DNA from: an uncultured Aquimarina sp.
GTDB lineage: Bacteria; Bacteroidota; Bacteroidia; Flavobacteriales; Flavobacteriaceae
DNA: 64,000 bases
NCBI RefSeq assembly: GCF_947492965.1
Contig: NZ_CANLOZ010000001.1
Span: 496,001 to 560,000, forward strand
Direction of reading: 5' to 3'
How positions within the stretch are numbered: the first letter of the stretch is position 1; the number at the start of each line of letters is the position of its first letter. The translations under genes and the position numbers were made by a program. The notes under the pieces were generated by a model that saw nothing but the letters and a program-made list of their open reading frames with translations, was not told where the DNA came from and did not search any database. Shown in pieces: positions 26,823-34,430 of this stretch.

Positions 26823-27459
26823 ATATTTTATCAAATACAAATCCTTGTTCGGTAAAATATTGCAATATTTTTGGTAAAGTTGCAATAAGGTTTTTCGAAG
26901 CTTTTACACTGTCGTGAAAAATTATAATGCTTCCATTTCTAGTGTTTTTAATTACGGTTTTTGTACATTCTTCAGGAGTTATGCTATGCATCCAGTCTTT
27001 TGCTAAAACATCCCATAATATAATTTCATAACCCAATCTTTTTAATTCTGATAGTTTTGACTTATTTAATTGTCCGTAGGGTGGTCTAAATAACTTATTT
27101 TTTAGGGAGATGTGTTTAGAAATCTCACTCTCGCAACATAATGTGTCATCAATATAATCAGAGAAACTGGTTTTTCTTGCTTTTACATGATGCATAGTAT
27201 GATTTCCAATGCTGTGATCATCCTGAATTATTTTGTTAAAGATTTCAGGATGTTTTCTGATATTATCACCAATGCAAAAAAATGTAGCTTTTGCTTTAAA
27301 TAACTTTAATTGCTCTAGCACAAATTCCGTTATTTCAGGAATAGGACCGTCGTCAAAAGTAAGGTATATTTTTTTTTCATTTTTGGCATAAAAATCCCAA
27401 ACGTAATTAGGAAATAGTAGTTTGATACTATTAGGTGTTTTGCTAGGTATAATATCCAA
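26821..27459 (-). CDS. Polysaccharide deacetylase (NodB-type)
   Basis: A 212-aa carbohydrate esterase family 4 protein. Motif 1 YLTFDDGPIPE carries the base Asp and the metal Asp; motif 2 is SIGNHTMHH (metal His pair); motif 3 RPPYGQLNKS; motif 4 around ILWDVLAKDW; and the last motif IIIFHDS. All key residues are present, so it is likely active, removing N-acetyl groups from a polysaccharide or peptidoglycan. The start is TTG at 27459 (MDIIPSKTPNSIKLLFPNYVW); no in-frame ATG fits the conserved N-terminus. No signal peptide is visible. Its start lies beside the terminator of the DUF2723 gene. Confidence 0.92.
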   Translation of the reverse strand: MDIIPSKTPNSIKLLFPNYVWDFYAKNEKKIYLTFDDGPIPEITEFVLEQLKLFKAKATFFCIGDNIRKHPEIFNKIIQDDHSIGNHTMHHVKARKTSFSDYIDDTLCCESEISKHISLKNKLFRPPYGQLNKSKLSELKRLGYEIILWDVLAKDWMHSITPEECTKTVIKNTRNGSIIIFHDSVKASKNLIATLPKILQYFTEQGFVFDKI

Positions 27460-27470
27460 AATTTGTCTAA

Positions 27471-27500
27471 AAAAAAGAGCCTTTTTTAAAAGGCTCTATA
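27471..27500 (-). terminator. Terminator of the DUF2723 gene
   Basis: AGAGCC...GGCTCT stem with complementary T/A runs, followed on the minus strand by T8. It lies between the DUF2723 stop and the deacetylase start. Confidence 0.85.
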
Positions 27501-27503
27501 TTG

Positions 27504-30500
27504 TTATGAATTAGGTGTTTCCTCTAGAGTATCTAATACTTTTTGACTATCCTGAAGTTCCTTCTGCATTTCTCTTTCTTCCGTTTCTAACAGATCTTGA
27601 TTGTCATATTCCTCATCTTCTGAATACAGTTTAGTAAATAGGCGTAAATATCTGTTGAATTCCTCAGCTTTTTCTTCAATCATTTCTCTATCCTGATTAA
27701 TCAGTAAAAGATCAACCACACTACGATATCGTTCTACATTACTTACGATTTCGCTTGCATATTGGTATTGGTTTTCTAAGGTAAGACTTCCAAAATAAGT
27801 TAGTTGCTCTTGGTATTTTTTGGCAATTTTGTTCCATAGTTCACGTGCTTTTTCTTTTTCTCCTACTTCATAATAGCCACTTACATACGGCTCTAATAAT
27901 GTATAGTACTCGTAAAACTCAATAGGCATTTTTTCCATTCCTAAATCAAGAATTTCTTTTGCCTTATCATTTTTTCCTTCGTTAATTAAAGCTTCAACCA
28001 AACGAGCTAAGTTACTTCTATAGGTAATTGCATTCTTTCTGGTTTCAGGATCATGATAAATATCTGGATTCTCACTGTTACCCCAATCCCAACTGGTTAC
28101 GTTTTTATACATAACATCGGTATCTATTCTGCCTAAATCGTAAGGATTTCTCTTATCTACAGGAGTTCTGATAGGAACTAATTTATAGGTTACACCATCT
28201 AATTGTAAGTAATCTTTCATCCATAAATAATCATCATCTCCAAAACTACCACCAGTAAAATAAATAGGTCTTTCCCAATTGTTATTGGCGATAATATCTA
28301 GCATCAATAGGCGATTCTTAAATAATAAATCTCCTTTAAGATGAATGTCTATATAAGGAACTATCAAATCAGCATCCTTTTGTGATACAATTCCGTTTCT
28401 AAGAACGGCTTCTTTATCCACTGGTATTCTAATGTGCTTTGTAGGGAAGGTGTTTACTTGTTTTCCATTTTGCAAATCTCCTTTGGTTCTTGGGTCGTCG
28501 GTTTCTATCCAGCGCATCCAGTTTTTAATAAGCATGGTGTCATTCGTAACTGGTTTGTAATAAATAGCATCATTATTGCCGAAACGATAAAAATCGTGAG
28601 TCAACTGTGAAGGAATTGGTTTGCCATCATAGGCAGCTCTTTTCATCTGATCTATGTACCAATCTGTAGCAAATAAACTTGTGTTTACAGTTCTTACATC
28701 TGTTCGATATTCTTCTATGTCTTGTGCATACCATAGCGCAAAAGTATCGTTATCACCGATAGTAAATAGAATGGCATCTTTTTGGCAAGATTGTAAGTAC
28801 ATTTTGGCCATTGCTTGAGCAGTATATCTATTAGATCGATCATGGTCATCCCAATTCTGCGCAGCAAGTAATACAGGTACGGCTAGTAAACATACAGTTG
28901 TTACAATTGGAGCTAGTAATTTTGGTTTTAGCGCATTTTTCAGAATATCGAACAAAGCGTAAACTCCAAAACCTATCCAAATGGCAAAGACATAAAAAGA
29001 ACCTACTAAGGCATAGTCTCGTTCTCTTGGCTCAAAAGGTCTTTCGTTAAGATATACCTTTAGTGCTAAACCAGTAAAAAGGAAAAATACAAGTAAGATC
29101 CAGAAATTTTTCTTGTCCTTTTGCGCTTGGAAGATAAAGCCAATTAATCCTAACAATAATGGTAAGAAGTAGTAGGTGTTTCTGGCTTTGTTTTTAAGGG
29201 CATCGGTCGGTAAATTGTCTTGTGAACCTAAATGTAATTCGTCAATAAAATTGATACCACTTAACCAATTACCTTCAAGATTACCATATTTACCTTGATT
29301 ATCATCTTGTCTTCCAACAAAATTCCACATAAAATATCTCCAATACATATATCCAACCTGGTATTCTAGCATATACATAATGTTAGAAGCAAAAGAAGGT
29401 TTTTCGACATTTAGATAGTCTCCAAAAGAACGTAAAAATTTGTTGTAATCATCATTATCAAGTTTACCTACTGCATATTCTCTTCTGAATTGAGTAACGG
29501 CTTCGAGTAATTCTGATTCATCCTGGTACTCAGGTTTTATAGTAAAACTAATTGGACCTGTAAAATCCATGTAGTTTGCTATGTGTTCCGTACTCCACAT
29601 TCTAGGTAAAAACGCCTTATGATCATCATCAATATTTTGTCTGGCATTCTTCCAGTCATTAACAATGTCATATTTACCCGTTTTTAAATTCTTTTCATAT
29701 TTAGGTTTATCATCCTCGTAAGGGTTATCCTCGTCTAGTCCAGCATAGATCTCTGTAAACTGAGGTCCATAGAATAAATGAGTTTCTGGATATTGTTCAA
29801 GATTATAATACGCTAATAACTCTCTCGCATTATTTGGGTTGTTTTCGTTGATAACAGTTCCTGCATTTGCTCTAATAGGTAACATAATCCAACAAGAGAA
29901 ACCTATGAAAATGAACAAAACACATAGAACAGATGTGTTCACCAAAGGGAATTTCTTTTTGTTTGTATATTTTAGGATAAAGTAAAATGCAGTAGTAATA
30001 ATGAGACCTAAAAATATAGTTCCCGAATTGAAAGGCATTCCAAAACTGTTCACAAAAGTTACCTCGAACCATCCAAATAATTTTAACGTTGATGGTAGAA
30101 GTAGTTTAAAAATGAAAAGTAATATGGCTACAACAAAAACATTTGCAATCACAAAGTTCTTTATGGTAACCTTGTAGTTTTTGAAATAATAAAGCAATCC
30201 AATCGCCGGTATGGAAAGTAATCCCATAAAGTGCACACCGAATGATAATCCAGTGATAAATGCAATGAGAATTAACCATCGGTTTCCTCTAGGTTTGTGC
30301 ATGTCTCTTTCCCATAGTAATCCTAGATAAAACATAACGGATAAGATGCATGTGGCCATAGCATAAACTTCTGCTTCCACTGCATTAAACCAAAAGCTAT
30401 CGGTAAAGGTAAATGCTAAAGATCCAACTAGTCCACTTCCTAATGTAGCAAATGCTTTTGCATCAGTGAAATTCTCATCGGTAATAATTAGTTTTTTTAC

Positions 30501-30806
30501 TAAAATAGTTATGGACCAAAACATAAATAGAATCGCAAATGCACTTGCAAATGCAGAAGTCATATTTACTACAAATGCTATTTGTGTAGGGTCTGATGCG
30601 AATATAGAAGCAAAAGCGCCAATCATCTGAAATAAAGGAGCTCCTGGTGGGTGTCCAACTTGTAATTTAGATGAAGTGGCAATATATTCACCTGCATCCC
30701 AAAAACTAGCTGTTGGTTCTACGGTTAAATAATAAACAAGTAGGGATATGGCAAAAACTACCCATCCTAAAATTTTATTCCACTTTTGAAAGTTGAATGC
30801 ATTCAT
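27504..30806 (-). CDS. DUF2723 polytopic membrane protein
   Basis: An 1100-aa protein with an N-terminal membrane region of roughly 8-10 helices (about 1-330) and another cluster near residues 530-640, then a large soluble region. The N-terminal VYYLTVEPTASFWDAGEYIATSSKLQVGHPPGAPLFQMIG is the DUF2723 signature; it resembles GT-C glycosyltransferases (protein O-mannosyltransferase-like), with Asp-Ala-Gly-Glu in the first external loop where GT-C catalytic acidic residues lie. The C-terminus (from ~960) is helical and TPR-like. It may glycosylate exported proteins in Bacteroidetes, but donor and acceptor are unknown. Complete and monocistronic. Confidence 0.88.
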   Translation of the reverse strand: MNAFNFQKWNKILGWVVFAISLLVYYLTVEPTASFWDAGEYIATSSKLQVGHPPGAPLFQMIGAFASIFASDPTQIAFVVNMTSAFASAFAILFMFWSITILVKKLIITDENFTDAKAFATLGSGLVGSLAFTFTDSFWFNAVEAEVYAMATCILSVMFYLGLLWERDMHKPRGNRWLILIAFITGLSFGVHFMGLLSIPAIGLLYYFKNYKVTIKNFVIANVFVVAILLFIFKLLLPSTLKLFGWFEVTFVNSFGMPFNSGTIFLGLIITTAFYFILKYTNKKKFPLVNTSVLCVLFIFIGFSCWIMLPIRANAGTVINENNPNNARELLAYYNLEQYPETHLFYGPQFTEIYAGLDEDNPYEDDKPKYEKNLKTGKYDIVNDWKNARQNIDDDHKAFLPRMWSTEHIANYMDFTGPISFTIKPEYQDESELLEAVTQFRREYAVGKLDNDDYNKFLRSFGDYLNVEKPSFASNIMYMLEYQVGYMYWRYFMWNFVGRQDDNQGKYGNLEGNWLSGINFIDELHLGSQDNLPTDALKNKARNTYYFLPLLLGLIGFIFQAQKDKKNFWILLVFFLFTGLALKVYLNERPFEPRERDYALVGSFYVFAIWIGFGVYALFDILKNALKPKLLAPIVTTVCLLAVPVLLAAQNWDDHDRSNRYTAQAMAKMYLQSCQKDAILFTIGDNDTFALWYAQDIEEYRTDVRTVNTSLFATDWYIDQMKRAAYDGKPIPSQLTHDFYRFGNNDAIYYKPVTNDTMLIKNWMRWIETDDPRTKGDLQNGKQVNTFPTKHIRIPVDKEAVLRNGIVSQKDADLIVPYIDIHLKGDLLFKNRLLMLDIIANNNWERPIYFTGGSFGDDDYLWMKDYLQLDGVTYKLVPIRTPVDKRNPYDLGRIDTDVMYKNVTSWDWGNSENPDIYHDPETRKNAITYRSNLARLVEALINEGKNDKAKEILDLGMEKMPIEFYEYYTLLEPYVSGYYEVGEKEKARELWNKIAKKYQEQLTYFGSLTLENQYQYASEIVSNVERYRSVVDLLLINQDREMIEEKAEEFNRYLRLFTKLYSEDEEYDNQDLLETEEREMQKELQDSQKVLDTLEETPNS

Positions 30807-30972
30807 AAGATAACTGTTATATAACGTGTGGCGAATTTAGTAATAAAAATACTTCTCTATTAGTTTTTTTAGCAAACGCTTAACAGAAGTTTATATTTTG
30901 ATGATACTCAAGGTAAATTCAATTTATTTTCCGTTAAAAATTGTGGTAAGTGCAATTTTTTTAAAAAAATGT

Positions 30973-31002
30973 TTGTAGAGCCGAAAGAATGTTTTAAATT
31001 TG
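30973..31002 (+). promoter_or_regulatory. Consensus promoter of tRNA-Gln
   Basis: TTG (30973-30975), exactly 19 bases, TAAATTTG (30995-31002). The predicted start lies about 10 bases before the mature tRNA end. Confidence 0.85.
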
Positions 31003-31019
31003 CACCCGCAATGACGCAT

Positions 31020-31092
31020 TGGTCTATGGTGTAACTGGCAACACGTCTGGTTTTGGTCCAGAAGAGTCTAGGTTCGAGCCCTAGTAGACCAA
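31020..31092 (+). tRNA. tRNA-Gln (anticodon TTG)
   Basis: A complete cloverleaf of 73 bases: acceptor TGGTCTA/TAGACCA, D stem GTGT/ACAC, anticodon stem TCTGG/CCAGA with loop TTTTGGT (anticodon TTG at 31053-31055), T stem CTAGG/CCTAG with TTCGAGC loop, discriminator A. CCA is not encoded. Flanked by a consensus promoter and an intrinsic terminator, so it is a single-gene transcription unit. Confidence 0.97.
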
Positions 31093-31095
31093 CTT

Positions 31096-31129
31096 AAAAA
31101 GGAATTGATTTTTATCAGTTCCTTTTTTG
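31096..31129 (+). terminator. Terminator of tRNA-Gln
   Basis: GGAATTGA (31101-31108) pairs with TCAGTTCC (31115-31122), with one G-U pair, extended by A5/T6 flanks. Confidence 0.85.
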
Positions 31130-31215
31130 TTTTATAGGAAATAATAAATGTAGTTTGGTGAATATTTTGTTTTAAGATCTAATGATAAGAAGATAAAGAG
31201 AACTTATAGAATAGT

Positions 31216-31258
31216 AAAATCCGAATTCTGACAGGTATTCTTCAGAATTCGGATTTTT
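31216..31258. terminator. Terminator of the Cys-rich peptide gene
   Basis: A perfect 16-bp stem, AAAATCCGAATTCTGA (31216-31231) with TCAGAATTCGGATTTT (31242-31257). It works in both directions, with T4 on the minus strand and T7 on the plus strand. It lies about 30 bases after the peptide stop. Confidence 0.85.
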
Positions 31259-31288
31259 TTCAGATTTAGAACTCAGATAAATGAAGAT

Positions 31289-31480
31289 TTAAAAAGTTTC
31301 TTCGCAAGTGTATATCTGAGGGCAATAAACATATTTTCTGCAGTATGCAGGACCTGTTACAGATCCGCTACAAGAACATCCGCAAAGAGATGGATCTTCT
31401 GAAGCGGCTCCTTTAATCGCTTTTTGTCCTTTCTTAGAAAGAACTTGTACACCTTCGATTGATAAAATTGAATTTTGCAT
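31289..31480 (-). CDS. Cys-rich peptide with double-glycine-like leader (RiPP/bacteriocin-like)
   Basis: A 63-aa peptide. I start at ATG 31480 (MQNSILSIEGVQVLSKKGQ), not the TTG at 31507, which lies inside the -7 box. The leader VQVLSKKGQKAIKGA is strongly like the LSKxEQKxIxGG leaders of Bacteroidetes peptide precursors, with GA replacing GG at residues 24-25. The putative core (from ~26) has six cysteines at 33, 35, 37, 47, 53 and 59, with a CGCSC cluster, and Ser/Thr residues that could form thioether rings; alternatively it is disulfide-bonded. It is an own transcription unit (promoter 31505-31512, terminator 31216-31258). No modification enzyme or peptidase-transporter gene lies in the window. 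Family assignment is by leader resemblance. Confidence 0.7.
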   Translation of the reverse strand: MQNSILSIEGVQVLSKKGQKAIKGAASEDPSLCGCSCSGSVTGPAYCRKYVYCPQIYTCEETF

Positions 31481-31504
31481 AATAAATATTGTTTTTGTTA
31501 GATC

Positions 31505-31512
31505 CAAAACTA
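31505..31512 (-). promoter_or_regulatory. -7 box of the Cys-rich peptide gene
   Basis: Minus strand TAGTTTTG (TAnnTTTG). It gives a leader of about 19 nt before ATG 31480. No clear -33 TTG. Confidence 0.55.
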
Positions 31513-31575
31513 TTATTTTAAGGAAGGTTTTATTTCACGGTTTTCAGGGGTGAGAGCGTTAAATTTATGTGAATT

Positions 31576-32410
31576 TCAAATTTTAAAAGTTAATACAGGT
31601 CTTTTGGCATGATTCACAACATCTTCTCCGAGACTTCCATTGATAAAATGAGATAGTCCTTTTCTTCCATGGGTGCTAATTCCAATTAATCCGGCATTAA
31701 CTGATTTTGCAAAATTTAAGATTCCTTTTTCCACGTTGATATCGTTATAAATATTTAGACTGTAGTTGTCTATAGGAAGATCAGAGATCATCAGGTTCAT
31801 TTTTTCTTCCGTTTCACTAGTGGTTTTAAAACTGTTTGCGGTATTAATCCAAACTAAATGAAGTTTAGCTTCTAATTGTTTAGCAAATTGATCCGCAGCA
31901 ACCAAAGAAGGTTTGTCTTCATCGTCAAAATTTGTAGCGTATACAAAGTCTTTAACTTCAAAAATGTTACAGTCTTCTTTGATAACTAACACAGGTTTTT
32001 CAGATGTTCTAACTACTTTTTCAGCATTGGATCCAATGAATAACTCTTCGAAGCCTGAAGAGCCGTGAGACCCCATTACGATCATGTCAACATCATTCTT
32101 GTTGCAAGAATCCATGATGCCGTTTAATACATCTTCGAAGCTTACGGTTTCAATAACATCTAAGCCTTCTAAATAACTGCTTTCCAGGACTTCTTCGAAT
32201 TTTTTATGAGTTTGCTTCATGAAAAAGACAGCTTCTGGTGCAGGAGCTGAGCTTCCAGAAGACATTAGGTCTACAAGATGTACTGGCATTTCGAGAATAT
32301 GTAATAGGTATATTTTTGCATTGTTTTTTTTTTGCTAATTGCGCTGCTACCTTCAGTGCACTTTCTGCTTGTGAAGAAAAATCAGTGGGTACGAGAATGT
32401 TTTTTATCAT
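31576..32410 (-). pseudogene. Tandem universal stress protein gene, frameshifted at an A10 tract
   Basis: Two ORFs together make one two-domain UspA protein of about 277 residues. The first (from ATG 32410) encodes MIKNILVPTDFSSQAESALK...QLAKK, the USP N-terminus; the second (open to 31576, first internal ATG at 32289) encodes the rest, with nucleotide-binding motifs GSHGSSGFEELFIGSNAEKV and STHGRKGLSHFINGSLGEDV. The frame breaks at a run of ten A (plus-strand T10, 32324-32333). Nine A would join them through KKNNAKIYLLHILEMPVHL. It may be a sequencing or assembly error, a true mutation, or a slippage-corrected or phase-variable gene. Everything else looks intact. Universal stress proteins bind ATP or AMP and aid survival. 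Confidence 0.85.
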
Positions 32411-32587
32411 TGTTAGTTAGGTGTTAATGTAAGTAGATATTGTTAAATGTGTTATGTTTTAGCTCTTTCCGTAATGAAAACATTTAACTGTGGTTTATGC
32501 TTTTGTAATTATATCATTTGGATAACGATTTCGGTAAAAGCTTAACAGTCAATTAAATTTACGAATAAATTCATTGTTGTGTGGGTT

Positions 32588-32616
32588 TTGAATCTAAGAT
32601 ATTATTATTATCTTTG
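32588..32616 (+). promoter_or_regulatory. Promoter of rimP-nusA-infB
   Basis: TTG (32588-32590), 18-base spacer, TATCTTTG (32609-32616). The predicted start near 32623 gives a leader of about 55 nt that contains the hairpin at 32643-32668. Confidence 0.75.
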
Positions 32617-32642
32617 CACCGTTGAAATTAAAAAACCAGGAT

Positions 32643-32668
32643 GAGGGGACGAAAAGTCCCCTCTTTTT
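32643..32668 (+). terminator. Leader terminator/attenuator ahead of rimP
   Basis: GAGGGGAC (32643-32650), loop GAAAA, GTCCCCTC (32656-32663), then T5: a GC-rich intrinsic terminator between the promoter and the rimP ATG at 32677. It would stop transcription unless bypassed, and the operon encodes NusA, a termination factor. Confidence 0.75.
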
Positions 32669-32676
32669 ATCTACTT

Positions 32677-33141
32677 ATGTCATTAAAAGATAAAGTTCAA
32701 AACTTATTAGAAGAAGCGCTTAGTGAAAGACCTTCTCTTTTTTTAATAAATCAAAAAATACATCCAGATAATAGTATCGAAATTATTATAGATGGTGATG
32801 ATGGAGTGAAGGTGGAAGATTGTATCGCAATAAGCAGAGCTATAGAACATAATTTGGATAGAGAAGAAGAGGACTTTTCATTGCAAGTAATGTCTGCTGG
32901 AGTTTCTGAAGGTTTGGTAAATCAACGCCAATACAAAAAGAATATTGGAAGAAAACTGAAAGTAAAAACGGAAGATAATACTGTAGAAGGAGAGTTAACC
33001 TCGGTAACAGAAGATCATATAACATTGGTTTGGAAAACTAGAGAGCCAAAACCAGTAGGAAAAGGAAAAATAACGGTAACCAAAGAAGTTTCTTTTGCGT
33101 ATTCAGAGATAAAGGAAGCTAAAGTTATGATAACATTTTAA
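32677..33141 (+). CDS. rimP: Ribosome maturation factor RimP
   Basis: A 154-aa protein needed for 30S subunit maturation. I start at ATG 32677 (MSLKDKVQNLLEEALSERPS). The ATG at 32641 is rejected because its codons form the leader hairpin. RimP features are the N-terminal alpha/beta domain (NSIEIIIDGDDGVKVEDCIAISRAIEHNLDREEEDFSLQVMSAGVSEGL) and a C-terminal SH3-like domain (RKLKVKTEDNTVEGELTSV). The usual SPG of the family is SAG here. It is followed by nusA 12 bases later in the conserved rimP-nusA-infB operon. Confidence 0.95.
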   Translation: MSLKDKVQNLLEEALSERPSLFLINQKIHPDNSIEIIIDGDDGVKVEDCIAISRAIEHNLDREEEDFSLQVMSAGVSEGLVNQRQYKKNIGRKLKVKTEDNTVEGELTSVTEDHITLVWKTREPKPVGKGKITVTKEVSFAYSEIKEAKVMITF

Positions 33142-33153
33142 TTATAAATTGAT

Positions 33154-34386
33154 ATGGAAAATATCGCATTAATAGAATCATTTTCAGAATTTAAGGATGA
33201 TAAGTTAATCGATCGTGTTACGCTAATGGCGATCTTGGAAGATGTGTTTAGAAATGCACTAAAAAAGAAATTTGGTAGTGATGATAATTTCGATATCATT
33301 ATAAATCCCGATAAAGGGGATTTAGAGATTTGGAGAAATCGTGTGGTAGTTGCAGATGGAGAGGTAGAAGATGGAAACCAGGAGATTTCACTTTCGGAAG
33401 CACAAAAGATTGAGCCAGATTTTGAAATCGGTGAAGATGTATCTCAGGAAGTTAAGTTAATTGACTTAGGAAGAAGGTCTATTTTGGCATTACGTCAAAA
33501 TCTGATTTCGAAGATTCATGAACACGATAATACTAATATCTACAAGCAGTTTAAAGAATTAGAAGGAGAGATATATACAGCAGAAGTTCATCATATCCGA
33601 CACAGAGCTATTATTTTGTTAGATGATGAAGGAAATGAAATAATTTTACCTAAAGACAGACAAATACCTTCTGACTTTTTTAGAAAAGGAGAGAATGTAA
33701 GAGGAGTAATTGAATCTGTAGAATTAAAAGGTAACAAACCTGCAATTATAATGTCTAGAACTTCTCCTTTATTCCTTGAGAAGTTGTTTGAGTCAGAAAT
33801 ACCAGAGGTGTTTGATGGTCTTATAACGGTGAAGAAAGTTGTTAGGATTCCTGGTGAAAAAGCAAAAGTGGCTGTGGATTCTTATGATGATAGAATTGAT
33901 CCGGTTGGAGCTTGTGTAGGTATGAAAGGTTCTCGTATCCATGGAATTGTTAGGGAATTGGGTAATGAAAACATTGATGTAATAAACTACACAAATAATT
34001 TACAGCTCTTTATTACAAGAGCATTAAGTCCAGCAAGAGTAACTTCCATTAAATTGGATGAAGAAGGTTCTAGAGCTGAGGTTATGTTAAAGCCAGAAGA
34101 GGTTTCTAAAGCAATTGGACGTGGTGGTCATAATATTAGGCTTGCTGGTCAATTAACTGGTTTTGAGATAGATGTGTTTAGGGAAGGTGTGGAAGAAGAT
34201 GTAGAGTTGTCTGAATTCTCGGATGAAATTGATTCTTGGATTATAGAAGAGTTTGCTAAAATAGGATTAGATACAGCTAAGAGTATTTTAGAACAAGATA
34301 TTAAAGATTTAGTAAAGCGAACAGACCTCGAAGAAGAGACTGTTGGTGAAGTTATTAGAATATTAAAATCAGAATTTGAAGATTAA
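33154..34386 (+). CDS. nusA: Transcription termination/antitermination factor NusA
   Basis: A 410-aa RNA-polymerase-binding protein modulating pausing, termination and antitermination. Order: N-terminal domain (about 1-125, ending in SQEVKLIDLGRRSILALRQNL), S1 domain (about 130-200, GEIYTAEVHHIRHRAIILL), KH1 (about 225-300, PGEKAKVAVDSYDDRIDPVGACVGMKGSRI) and KH2 (about 305-370, VSKAIGRGGHNIRLAGQLTG). It ends after a short acidic region, lacking the long C-terminal AR repeats of E. coli NusA, as is normal outside gammaproteobacteria. Second gene of the operon; a good candidate for autoregulation through the leader terminator. Confidence 0.97.
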   Translation: MENIALIESFSEFKDDKLIDRVTLMAILEDVFRNALKKKFGSDDNFDIIINPDKGDLEIWRNRVVVADGEVEDGNQEISLSEAQKIEPDFEIGEDVSQEVKLIDLGRRSILALRQNLISKIHEHDNTNIYKQFKELEGEIYTAEVHHIRHRAIILLDDEGNEIILPKDRQIPSDFFRKGENVRGVIESVELKGNKPAIIMSRTSPLFLEKLFESEIPEVFDGLITVKKVVRIPGEKAKVAVDSYDDRIDPVGACVGMKGSRIHGIVRELGNENIDVINYTNNLQLFITRALSPARVTSIKLDEEGSRAEVMLKPEEVSKAIGRGGHNIRLAGQLTGFEIDVFREGVEEDVELSEFSDEIDSWIIEEFAKIGLDTAKSILEQDIKDLVKRTDLEEETVGEVIRILKSEFED

Positions 34387-34430
34387 TAACTTCAATTAAT
34401 TTATATTTGAGCATAAAATAAAGGGCATTT

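Noticed and set aside
31481..31507. Nine-residue N-terminal extension of the Cys-rich peptide from TTG 31507
   Set aside because: The TTG is part of the TAGTTTTG -7 box, and the ATG at 31480 gives a normal leader peptide.
32641..32676. N-terminal extension of RimP from ATG 32641
   Set aside because: The codons form the GAGGGGAC/GTCCCCTC leader terminator, and the extra residues do not match RimP N-termini; ATG 32677 is the better start.
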